DNA from: DATEXQ01 sp036846005
GTDB taxonomy: Bacteria > Patescibacteriota > Microgenomatia > UBA8517
NCBI GenBank assembly: GCA_036846005.1
Contig: DAIUCV010000012.1
Coordinates: forward strand, 1 to 18,040
Reading direction: 5' to 3'
DNA: 18,040 nt
The position numbers were made by a program, and so were the translations under genes. The notes below the pieces were generated by a model. The model was not told the DNA's origin. It made no database searches and saw only the letters and a program-made list of their open reading frames with translations. Positions 8,368 to 14,823 of the stretch are shown in pieces (position 1 is the stretch's first letter; the number at the start of each line of letters is the position of its first letter).

Positions 8368-9200
8368 TTTTTTATCAATACCGCCAAGAAATCTTGTCCA
8401 AATAATATATTAAAGGGGAAAATCCTGCTTAAAGGATCTAAATACACAAGCAGATTATAAATTATATCTTTCCAAGACATAATAGGTTTAATCCATACAA
8501 TATTAGTTGTTTTAATATTTCCTGTTACCTTGAATTTATTAAACATACTTTTTAGATAAAAATAATCGGCTTCATTGATATGTAGTTTTCTGGCTATTTC
8601 GTTTCTCACCCTACTAGGTTTGGGGATATTTATATATTCGTTATTTGTTATTAGCTTATTTATATGAATTAGTAGTGTACTTACAGGATAGCACCAAAAT
8701 TTCCATGCAAAATCATAAAAAAGTTTATTAGGTTCAGTATGAAAAAATATTTTTCCGTTGTCCTTTAAAACTCTCACTAATTCTGAAAAAGCTTTTTCAG
8801 CATCCCTTCTATATAAATGTTCATGGACATCTGTATAAATAACCAAATCAAAACTTTTATCTGGGAATTTAAGATTTGTCGCATCCATCTTTTCAAATTT
8901 AACTCGACTTATTATTTTCTTTGAATAATGTTTTCTCGCTATATTGGCAATTTTTATTGCAGATGGTGAATAATCTGTACCCCAAACTCGACTAGCTTCA
9001 TTAGCAACCCAAAAAACAAGTTCACCTCTACCGCAACCTACATCCAAAACTTTTTTATTTTTTAAATAAGGTATTTCTTTAATCAATCGGTTGTTACGTC
9101 TGTCAAACTCTTTCCCAAAACTTTTTTTAAATTCTTTGTAACCACCACAATATTCAAAATAATATTTTTCGTCATAGTTAGAAGAATCTATTTTTTTCAT
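8364..9200 (-). CDS. SAM-dependent class I methyltransferase
   Basis: A 278-residue methyltransferase of the Methyltransf_11/25 type. Motif I is VLDVGCGRGE at 51-60, motif II contains the acidic GTDYSP at 74-79, and further motifs lie in the stretches with DATNLKFPDKSFD (about 105-117) and the VHEHL and VLKDNGKIFF segments. The C-terminal 100 residues are not part of the catalytic core and may bind the acceptor. Placed between a flippase gene (3-nt gap) and a glycosyltransferase gene (ATGA overlap), it probably methylates a sugar of the lipid-linked glycan or caps the chain. That role is inference from context; small-molecule methylation cannot be excluded. Confidence 0.85.
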   Translation of the reverse strand: MKKIDSSNYDEKYYFEYCGGYKEFKKSFGKEFDRRNNRLIKEIPYLKNKKVLDVGCGRGELVFWVANEASRVWGTDYSPSAIKIANIARKHYSKKIISRVKFEKMDATNLKFPDKSFDLVIYTDVHEHLYRRDAEKAFSELVRVLKDNGKIFFHTEPNKLFYDFAWKFWCYPVSTLLIHINKLITNNEYINIPKPSRVRNEIARKLHINEADYFYLKSMFNKFKVTGNIKTTNIVWIKPIMSWKDIIYNLLVYLDPLSRIFPFNILFGQDFLAVLIKK

Positions 9201-9203
9201 TTA

Positions 9204-10424
9204 TCAAGATCTCAAAACCTTACGCAGATAATATACAATTACAGGAAGGGAAACAACAGAACCTATTATTGCGGAGTAAGCGGCTCCCACTATCCCAAAT
9301 TTTAATACTAGAGGAATTATGGTAATACCCATACCTAAAATACTCACCAAAGTAATCACCATAACATATTCCTGTTTTTTCACAGCCAAAAGAACAGCTG
9401 GACTAGGTGCTATCAATGCCCTGAATGTTCCGAATACTGCTAGAACTTTCATAACCGGAACCGCAGCTACCCAATTTTCTCCTAAAAGTATCAATACAAT
9501 GGGTTTTGTAAATGCCACCATAATTATCCCAAAAGGAATAACTATTAAAGAAGTAAATATTGTCACTTTTTTGAAAGCCTGCCAAATCCTAATCCTATCA
9601 TTAGTTATTTTTACGTAAATTGGAAATGTTACTTTTCCAATTACTTCGCTGATTTCAAAAATTGGCAATGTAGCAATTTTATAAGCTACCTGATAGAGAC
9701 CTAGTGAACCTGTATTAAGTAATCTCCCTACAACCATATCATCACCGTTATAAAATAAATAATTGAATATACCCGCAAAAGTCATCCATTTTCCTCTATT
9801 TATAACTTTTTTAATTTTATGCAATTCAAAATTAAAGGTAGGTCGGGGTTTTATAATCATAAAAGATAAAATAATTTCTAGTAAAACTCCGGCTGTAAGA
9901 CCCCAGACTAAACTTTCTGCTTTTTGAGTAATAAATGCCAATATAACGGCAACTATAGCATCAAAGGAGTATATGCTAATTCTAAATAAAAACTCCTTGT
10001 GAAATTGAAGTTTCTTTTGGAATTTTACTATTGCAGGATTTATAAAACCTCTTAAAAATGGAACTATGCTTATTAGCATTAAAATGTGTCTTGCATCAGG
10101 AGATTTGAAAAAAAGCGCTATAATAGGAGAAAAAGAAATTAATAGGATTGATATTAAAAAACCCCTAATTATAGAAACCAGCCAGCTTGTACTTATATAT
10201 TCTTCCAACTTTCCTTCTTCTTGAACTAAAAATACATTGATTCCTGTTTCTGTCATCACTTCCAAAAAAGCCAACATAAGTGCAGCAATTCCGAAGATAC
10301 CAAACTCAGACGGGGTTAATATCCTTGCTAGAATTGCTAGTTTAATAAAACCAACAAATCTAACAGATCCTCTTAATAAACCCATCCAGGAAAAACCTTT
10401 TAGCGTAGATTTGAAATATCTCAC
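9204..10424 (-). CDS. Wzx-type polysaccharide flippase (MOP superfamily)
   Basis: A 406-residue polytopic protein with about eleven or twelve hydrophobic helices. The N-terminus (KSTLKGFSWMGLLRG, then the LAILARILTPSEFGIFG stretch) is the signature of the lipopolysaccharide biosynthesis/WzxC-TuaB branch of the MOP superfamily. These proteins turn polyprenyl-pyrophosphate-linked glycans from the inner to the outer face of the membrane. It is somewhat shorter than the roughly 450-490 residues common in this branch. The start is a GTG at 10424; the next Met (residue 14) would cut into the first helix region. It heads the six-gene block that ends with the wzy-like gene. A TATAAA eight bases before GTG may be its -10 element. 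Confidence 0.88.
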   Translation of the reverse strand: MRYFKSTLKGFSWMGLLRGSVRFVGFIKLAILARILTPSEFGIFGIAALMLAFLEVMTETGINVFLVQEEGKLEEYISTSWLVSIIRGFLISILLISFSPIIALFFKSPDARHILMLISIVPFLRGFINPAIVKFQKKLQFHKEFLFRISIYSFDAIVAVILAFITQKAESLVWGLTAGVLLEIILSFMIIKPRPTFNFELHKIKKVINRGKWMTFAGIFNYLFYNGDDMVVGRLLNTGSLGLYQVAYKIATLPIFEISEVIGKVTFPIYVKITNDRIRIWQAFKKVTIFTSLIVIPFGIIMVAFTKPIVLILLGENWVAAVPVMKVLAVFGTFRALIAPSPAVLLAVKKQEYVMVITLVSILGMGITIIPLVLKFGIVGAAYSAIIGSVVSLPVIVYYLRKVLRS

Positions 10425-10432
10425 GACTCAAT

Positions 10433-10438
10433 TTTATA
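10433..10438 (-). promoter_or_regulatory. possible -10 element before the flippase gene
   Basis: TATAAA on the minus strand ends eight bases before the GTG start, the same distance as the TATAAT in front of the GT2 gene at 11460. No good -35 element is visible 16-19 bases upstream, so this is weak. The whole 79-base gap is AT-rich and also holds a 12-base AT-only palindrome. Confidence 0.3.
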
Positions 10439-10503
10439 CCTAATATATATTATTTAGTAGTTTAATAGATTTAACTATAAATAATACTTTTTGTAGTGCA
10501 GTT

Positions 10504-11460
10504 TTATTTTTTTCTTAAAAATGCACTCATAAAACCCGCCATTACAGCAAAATCGCTTGATACTTGAATAATCGGCAACCAAAGTTTTACTTTCCAATTT
10601 TTTATTATATCTCTCCATTTCCAAATCGACCAAATTAAATATAAAAATAACCCAATAATTAAACAGGAAAATAACCAATTATATTTAAATGCGACTATCA
10701 AAAGAATAAAACCAACTATATATCTAAACAAAATAAAGGTTATTTTTATATTGTGCGACACAATGTGTTTGGAGGAGTGCAACCAGATTCCCGTCTGTGC
10801 ATCACCTTTCGCATAATAATATAATTTTTTCAAAGAACTTTTAAAACTTAAATTTCCTATTTCTTCCCACTCTACTCTAGCCTCTTTTACCCTAACTATT
10901 TTCACACCTCTTTTAACTACCTCATAAAAAAACTTCGTATCCTCACCTGCTCTATCTAATTTCTCATCAAATCCTCCTATCTCACTCCAAACTTGTTTCT
11001 TAAATGCCACACTCCTCGCTGATGGAATAAAATCTGTAGAGTCAAATCGTTCGGGAGGAATACCGTGAAAAACATTTATGGCTTCATTCATTTCTTTCTT
11101 TGCGGGCATTTCATAAAAACCTGCCACTAATCCTACATTTTTGTAAATAAATGGATGGGTAATTTTTTCTAACCAATCTCTTTTTGCAATACAGCCTGCA
11201 TCAGTTAAAGTAATAATATCTCCCTTAGCAATTTCGATAGATATATTTCTTCCATGGGCAATTGAACCTGGTTCTATCAATAATTTAATTCTTTTATCTT
11301 TTTTTTGATAATGCTTTATAATTTGGCATGTTTTGTCTTTAGAACCTCCATCTACTATTATTATTTCGTCGGGTTTTATAGTTTGATTTAGTAACGAATC
11401 CAAAAGTCTTTCTATACTCGATTCTTCGTTAAATGTAGTAATGCATACTGAGATGTTCAT
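10504..11460 (-). CDS. family 2 glycosyltransferase with C-terminal membrane helices
   Basis: A 318-residue protein. Residues 1-230 form a GT-A domain: CITTFNEE (6-13), VDGGSKDKT (36-44), then TDAG (86-89) where most relatives have DxD, and GEDTKFFYE (172-180) as the ED region. Two or three hydrophobic helices (about 238-285 and 295-313) anchor the C-terminus, as in membrane-bound GT2 enzymes that act on polyprenyl-linked acceptors. The second Asp of DxD is replaced by Gly, a variant seen in several GT2 subgroups, so activity need not be lost. The gene has its own promoter and is separated from the flippase gene by 79 bases, but it belongs functionally to the same glycan locus. Substrate unknown. 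Confidence 0.88.
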   Translation of the reverse strand: MNISVCITTFNEESSIERLLDSLLNQTIKPDEIIIVDGGSKDKTCQIIKHYQKKDKRIKLLIEPGSIAHGRNISIEIAKGDIITLTDAGCIAKRDWLEKITHPFIYKNVGLVAGFYEMPAKKEMNEAINVFHGIPPERFDSTDFIPSARSVAFKKQVWSEIGGFDEKLDRAGEDTKFFYEVVKRGVKIVRVKEARVEWEEIGNLSFKSSLKKLYYYAKGDAQTGIWLHSSKHIVSHNIKITFILFRYIVGFILLIVAFKYNWLFSCLIIGLFLYLIWSIWKWRDIIKNWKVKLWLPIIQVSSDFAVMAGFMSAFLRKK

Positions 11461-11468
11461 TTATCAAG

Positions 11469-11498
11469 ATTATATACGAAATTTATTTAATTCCTCAA
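11469..11498 (-). promoter_or_regulatory. promoter for the GT2 gene, nearly leaderless
   Basis: On the minus strand, -35 TTGAGG (11493-11498), an 18-base spacer and a perfect -10 TATAAT (11469-11474). The ATG follows eight bases after the -10, so the transcript would carry a leader of about two bases or none. This is the likely entry point for transcription of the glycan locus. Confidence 0.6.
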
Positions 11499-11531
11499 AG
11501 TATTAATTTTCCCGATAATCTTAATAAAAAG

Positions 11532-12236
11532 TTAGTAAGATACGGGTGTTTGTGTTACTTCCAATGTGGGAGTTGGAGACTCGGCAATCGGCGTAGGTGA
11601 ACTGGATGGCACATTTTTAGGTGATGCCGGTAAAATTTCTAAATCTGCAATATTATCAACTTTTATGGTATTACTTTTCGTAAAAAAAGTACCAGAAGCT
11701 AATATTCTTCTGTTATCCAATTTTGACAAGTCAGTACCTTCAGGTGGTTCAAGTTTAACCGCTTCTCCATCCGCTAGAATTAAAAAATATTGAGCTTGTC
11801 CACTCTCGCTTAAAATTTTTAATAATCCCACTTTCGAAGTGGCATATGAAGATGGTTCTTTTTCAATTATTTTCTCTTGTATTGGATTAGTTATTTTATT
11901 TAAATTGTAAAAAAGAGTAGCTAGTGCAAATATTAAAATAGGTAAAGCTATTAAAGGTACCCCCAATTTAAACATAAATGTAGTAGTTTGTTTTTTTCTG
12001 ATTTGATTTATCCATTTTAACAACCAAGATATTGGGTTATTTACATTAACAGAAACTAAGGGTTTTTCTAATTCCTTTTCTTCCTCTACATTCTTAATCG
12101 TTTTTAATGCACCAGTCATTTTTGAAGATTTATGAATCAACTTAGGAAGACTTGTTGAAGACGCTTCTTTAGCTTCTTTTTCTGATATAAATTGACCACC
12201 TGCACCCCTAACTCTATCATTTACATCTGTAGCCAT
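11532..12236 (-). CDS. single-pass membrane protein with possible OB-like outer domain and Pro/Thr/Ser tail
   Basis: A 234-residue protein of no recognised family. Residues 1-85 are charged and hydrophilic, beginning with a GAGGQFISEKEAKE stretch (11-24). Residues about 90-110 form one transmembrane helix. A compact beta-rich segment (136-202) has the alternation YFLILADGEAVKLEPPEG...LASGTFF....TIKVDNIADLEIL, which resembles small OB-fold modules that bind ligands or nucleic acid. The tail (about 203-234) is rich in Pro, Ser and Thr and looks like a flexible linker. With positive charges before the helix, the OB-like part should lie outside. A strong promoter precedes the gene, with a leader of about 12 bases and no Shine-Dalgarno sequence. 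Function unknown; I would not assign one. Confidence 0.75.
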   Translation of the reverse strand: MATDVNDRVRGAGGQFISEKEAKEASSTSLPKLIHKSSKMTGALKTIKNVEEEKELEKPLVSVNVNNPISWLLKWINQIRKKQTTTFMFKLGVPLIALPILIFALATLFYNLNKITNPIQEKIIEKEPSSYATSKVGLLKILSESGQAQYFLILADGEAVKLEPPEGTDLSKLDNRRILASGTFFTKSNTIKVDNIADLEILPASPKNVPSSSPTPIAESPTPTLEVTQTPVSY

Positions 12237-12255
12237 TAAATTGTTTAATTAATTC

Positions 12256-12285
12256 AGTATAATAGTTTTCTAGGTTATCTTACAA
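12256..12285 (-). promoter_or_regulatory. promoter for the OB-like membrane protein gene
   Basis: -35 TTGTAA (12280-12285), an 18-base spacer and -10 TATACT (12256-12261) on the minus strand. Predicted transcription start is about 12 bases before the ATG at 12236. No Shine-Dalgarno sequence lies in that leader. Confidence 0.6.
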
Positions 12286-12296
12286 ATAGATAATTT

Positions 12297-12962
12297 TTAA
12301 TTAGAAATATTTTGTACTAACCAACTCTTTGTTTTAATTATTACAGTAATTACATAAACACCTACACCTAATAAGAATATTCCTACAAAAAGTGGATTTT
12401 TTGTATTACTCCCAATAAAAAAAGCGTGTGTGGCAACTAAAGGATAAACGATGTAATTCAGTCTATGAAAATATCTCCAGTTTTTTTTCCACCAAGGTTG
12501 TTTTCTTAATAGTGCTGCCATTACGGCAATCGACATAAACCAGAAAGCAATTCTTCCAAATGTATAAAATATCTCAGGTTTAGTTTTACAAAGAAGACAG
12601 AAATCCGTAAAAATATAGAAAATTGCTAATACTTTTGTTGCTATAAAAAGAAATAACATATAACTCAATACATGGGTTAAAACAAAGGAGTATATAATTG
12701 CACCTTCTGTTAAGTGAAATTTATAAATCCAATTCCCGAATCTTTTTTCTAAGTTATCCATAAAAGCACCTATCGGAACTTGAAAAGACATCATAACAAA
12801 CGCCCAAATACCGGCTAGTTTTTGTATAAAACTAACAATAGTTAAAGGAGATTTTCCAGTTAATACAGCTCTCGGAGTATCTTCAAATTCTATAAAAAGC
12901 GCAAGAAGTAAAAAGGCTACCCAAATAACAATAAATATTTTCTTGATTCTTCCTTGGGTCAT
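12297..12962 (-). CDS. ferric-reductase-like heme membrane protein (FRD/YedZ-type)
   Basis: A 221-residue protein with about six hydrophobic helices. Four histidines lie in the pattern expected for bis-heme b ligation in the ferric reductase/NOX/MsrQ superfamily: His83 (YKFHLTEG), His97 (LTHVLS), His166 (RYFHRLNY) and His179 (ATHAFF). WKKNWRYFHRLNY is typical of this group. A CLLC pair (Cys122, Cys125) sits in a loop. There is no flavin domain, so it needs a separate reductase; the flavoprotein at 110-829 is the only candidate in this window. The frame stays open through the tRNA-Val gene, but the ATG at 12962 is clear of the tRNA and gives a normal N-terminus. An extended -10 element six bases upstream implies a leaderless mRNA. 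Ferric reduction, sulfoxide repair electron supply or another redox role cannot be separated. Confidence 0.78.
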   Translation of the reverse strand: MTQGRIKKIFIVIWVAFLLLALFIEFEDTPRAVLTGKSPLTIVSFIQKLAGIWAFVMMSFQVPIGAFMDNLEKRFGNWIYKFHLTEGAIIYSFVLTHVLSYMLFLFIATKVLAIFYIFTDFCLLCKTKPEIFYTFGRIAFWFMSIAVMAALLRKQPWWKKNWRYFHRLNYIVYPLVATHAFFIGSNTKNPLFVGIFLLGVGVYVITVIIKTKSWLVQNISN

Positions 12963-12968
12963 AAATTT

Positions 12969-12977
12969 ACTATAACA
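12969..12977 (-). promoter_or_regulatory. extended -10 promoter for the heme membrane protein
   Basis: TG-T-TATAGT on the minus strand (TG at 12976-12977, hexamer 12969-12974) ends six bases before the ATG at 12962. Transcription would begin at the start codon itself. No -35 is seen, which an extended -10 can tolerate. Read-through from the adjacent tRNA-Val gene is the alternative. Confidence 0.45.
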
Positions 12978-12987
12978 TAAATTTTTG

Positions 12988-13061
12988 TGGAGTCGGCTGG
13001 ACTCGAACCAGCGGCCTTCGCAATGTGAATGCGACGCTCTAACCAACTGAGCTACGACTCC
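12988..13061 (-). tRNA. tRNA-Val, anticodon CAC
   Basis: The acceptor stem pairs 13055-13061 with 12989-12995. The D arm (AGTTGGTTA loop), the T arm (TTCGAGT loop) and the anticodon stem are canonical only on the minus strand. The anticodon loop 13023-13029 reads TTCACAT, giving CAC (valine, codon GUG). Reading GTG from the plus strand as histidine is wrong because the D and T arms would be inverted. Discriminator A; CCA is not encoded. Confidence 0.95.
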
Positions 13062-13127
13062 TTATTTAAACTCTTATTTTATCATTTTTAACTTAAGTAT
13101 TTCTAATGTTGACAGATTATAGAAAAT

Positions 13128-14216
13128 ATGAATAAATTGATGCTTGTGGTAATTTCAAATGACAGATTTGCATTGGGTTTATCATATGACGATGTACTTC
13201 TGATCCCGCAATATTCAAAAATACAAAGCCGTTCAGAGGTAGATCTTACTACCCAAATATCTCCAAGAATTAAACTTACACTTCCAATTACCAGTGCGCC
13301 AATGATGGATGTCACAGGACCCGATTTGGCAATTGAACTTGCTAAAATGGGAGGTTTAGGTTTTATTCCCCGATTTGTATCAGAAGAAGAACAAGCTGAT
13401 ATGATTTATAAAGTAAAGAAAGAAAAGGTTTTAGTAGGAGGGGCTGTGGGACTTAGAAACGATTTTATTAAAAGAGCAGAAATGCTTGTAAAAGCGGGGG
13501 CGGATACAATTCTTCTTGATGTTGCAAATGGTTATATGCAAAAGGCTATTGATGCAACAAAAGTGTTAAAGCATCTTTTCGGTAAAAGTGTTGATGTCAT
13601 GTCCGGTCTTGTAGCTACAGCCGAAGGAGCTAAAAGTTTGTTTGAAGCAGGAGCTGACTGCGTCCACGTAGGAATTGGGGGAGGTTCCATCTGTACTACA
13701 AGGATAGCAACAGGTGTAGGCGTTCCCAATTTGACTACTATATTAGATACCATCAAAGTAGCTAGATCGTTTAAAAAAACCATTATTGTAGATGGTGGTG
13801 CTAAAAGTTCGGGGGATATTGTTAAAGCATTGGCTGCAGGATGCGCTGCTGTTCGAACCGGAAATCTACTTGCGGGTACAAAAGAAACTCCAGGGAAAAT
13901 GGTTATTATTAAGCATAAAAAATATAAAGAATATAAAGGATCTACGTCAGTTACAGAAAAGAAATTCCACCTGGAAAAAGGGGTTGTGCTTAATAAAAAC
14001 TATATTAACCATATTGAAGGAGTCGAGAGTTTGGTTCCGTACAAGGGAACTTTGGAAAATCATTTAGCAATTATAGTTGCCGGAATAAAATCTGGGTTTT
14101 CCTATTGTGGCGCAAGGAATTTACCTGAACTGCAAAGAAAAGCTAAATTTATAAGAATTACACCAGGCGGATTTACCGAAAGCAATGCTCATGATGTAAT
14201 ATTGATAAAGAAATAA
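13128..14216 (+). CDS. guaB: IMP dehydrogenase/GMP reductase family protein without CBS domains
   Basis: A 362-residue TIM-barrel enzyme of purine nucleotide interconversion. LSYDDVLLIP (18-27), SAPM (56-59), the catalytic loop GSICTTR with Cys189 (186-192), DGGAKSSGD (222-230), LLAGT (247-251), VPYKG (303-307) and the final ESNAHDV (351-357) follow IMP dehydrogenase. Other marks fit GMP reductase: DVANGY at 131-136, and no CBS pair, which explains the length of about 360 instead of 490. The flap after LLAGT is short, and the IMPDH Arg-Tyr dyad appears as EKKFH (277-281). IMPDH makes XMP with NAD; GMPR returns GMP to IMP with NADPH. Which reaction it runs is undecided; the symbol reflects overall resemblance. 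Start chosen at the first ATG; an ATG at 13140 is also possible. No Shine-Dalgarno sequence. Confidence 0.85.
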   Translation: MNKLMLVVISNDRFALGLSYDDVLLIPQYSKIQSRSEVDLTTQISPRIKLTLPITSAPMMDVTGPDLAIELAKMGGLGFIPRFVSEEEQADMIYKVKKEKVLVGGAVGLRNDFIKRAEMLVKAGADTILLDVANGYMQKAIDATKVLKHLFGKSVDVMSGLVATAEGAKSLFEAGADCVHVGIGGGSICTTRIATGVGVPNLTTILDTIKVARSFKKTIIVDGGAKSSGDIVKALAAGCAAVRTGNLLAGTKETPGKMVIIKHKKYKEYKGSTSVTEKKFHLEKGVVLNKNYINHIEGVESLVPYKGTLENHLAIIVAGIKSGFSYCGARNLPELQRKAKFIRITPGGFTESNAHDVILIKK

Positions 14217-14223
14217 TCCCCTC

Positions 14224-14253
14224 TTGTTTTAATATGTTTTACCTTTCTATAAT
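14224..14253 (+). promoter_or_regulatory. leaderless promoter for lepB
   Basis: A perfect -10 TATAAT (14248-14253) lies six bases before the ATG at 14260; a partial -35 TTGTTT (14224-14229) is 18 bases upstream. The predicted transcription start coincides with the A of the start codon, so lepB would have no 5' leader. Confidence 0.6.
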
Positions 14254-14259
14254 CATACT

Positions 14260-14823
14260 ATGAATATTTTTAGACGATTAGGCGCATTTTTCTTAGATAT
14301 TCTGCAAATCGTGGTACTTGCATTTGCTCTTTTCCTTTTTATGTACCTTCTGGTATTTCAACCACATAAAATAAAGGGGAGTTCGATGCAACCCAACTTT
14401 CCCGACGGTGAATATCTTCTCACGGATAAAGTAACCTACAGGTTTGAAGAACCCCAGAGAGGTGACGTAATCGTGTTTAAAGCTCCAACCGATGAAAGCG
14501 AAGAATACATCAAAAGGATAATAGGCTTACCAGGTGATACCGTATCATTAAGGGAAGGAAAAGTCTTTATTAACGAAACACAACTCGACGAAAGTTATTT
14601 ACCCCAAGGTTTGGAAACATTCGGAAGTACTTTTTTAAAAGAAGGTGAAGAAATTAAAGTCTCAGAAAATGTTTTTTTTGTAATGGGTGACAATCGTCCT
14701 TTTTCTTCAGATTCAAGAACGTGGGGATTTGTAGATAAAAATAAAATTACGGGACGAGCATGGCTTATTTATTGGCCAGTAAATAAAGCAGGTACCGTTC
14801 AAAAAGTTTTTTATAATATTTAA
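14260..14823 (+). CDS. lepB: signal peptidase I
   Basis: A 187-residue type I signal peptidase that cuts signal peptides from exported proteins on the outer face of the membrane. One N-terminal helix (about 12-33) anchors it. GSSMQPN (40-46) carries the nucleophile Ser42; YIKRIIGLPGD (83-93) carries the general base Lys85. The box E motif MGDNRPFSSDSR follows at about 145-156, with a WGFV segment after it. All catalytic motifs are intact and the length is normal for the short Gram-positive-like form. It begins at an ATG directly behind a perfect -10 box, with no Shine-Dalgarno sequence. Its stop overlaps the end of the convergent parB by four bases. Confidence 0.95.
   Translation: MNIFRRLGAFFLDILQIVVLAFALFLFMYLLVFQPHKIKGSSMQPNFPDGEYLLTDKVTYRFEEPQRGDVIVFKAPTDESEEYIKRIIGLPGDTVSLREGKVFINETQLDESYLPQGLETFGSTFLKEGEEIKVSENVFFVMGDNRPFSSDSRTWGFVDKNKITGRAWLIYWPVNKAGTVQKVFYNI

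Noticed and set aside
10442..10453. Perfect 12-base AT-only palindrome upstream of the flippase gene
   Set aside because: Such palindromes are expected by chance in sequence this AT-rich; no second copy or operator-like context was seen.
13023..13029. Reading the tRNA at 12988-13061 as tRNA-His (GTG on the plus strand)
   Set aside because: The D and T arm consensus bases are correct only on the minus strand, giving CAC and valine.
12963..13046. Upstream extension of the heme-protein frame through tRNA-Val
   Set aside because: The added residues come from the tRNA sequence; the ATG at 12962 gives a normal N-terminus and is preceded by a -10 box.
13109..13137. TTGACA followed 17 bases later by an AT-rich hexamer, as a promoter for the IMPDH-like gene
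   Set aside because: The TTGACA is perfect, but transcription would start downstream of the ATG at 13128 and the -10 is poor. It would work only if translation began much later, which would remove expected N-terminal sequence.
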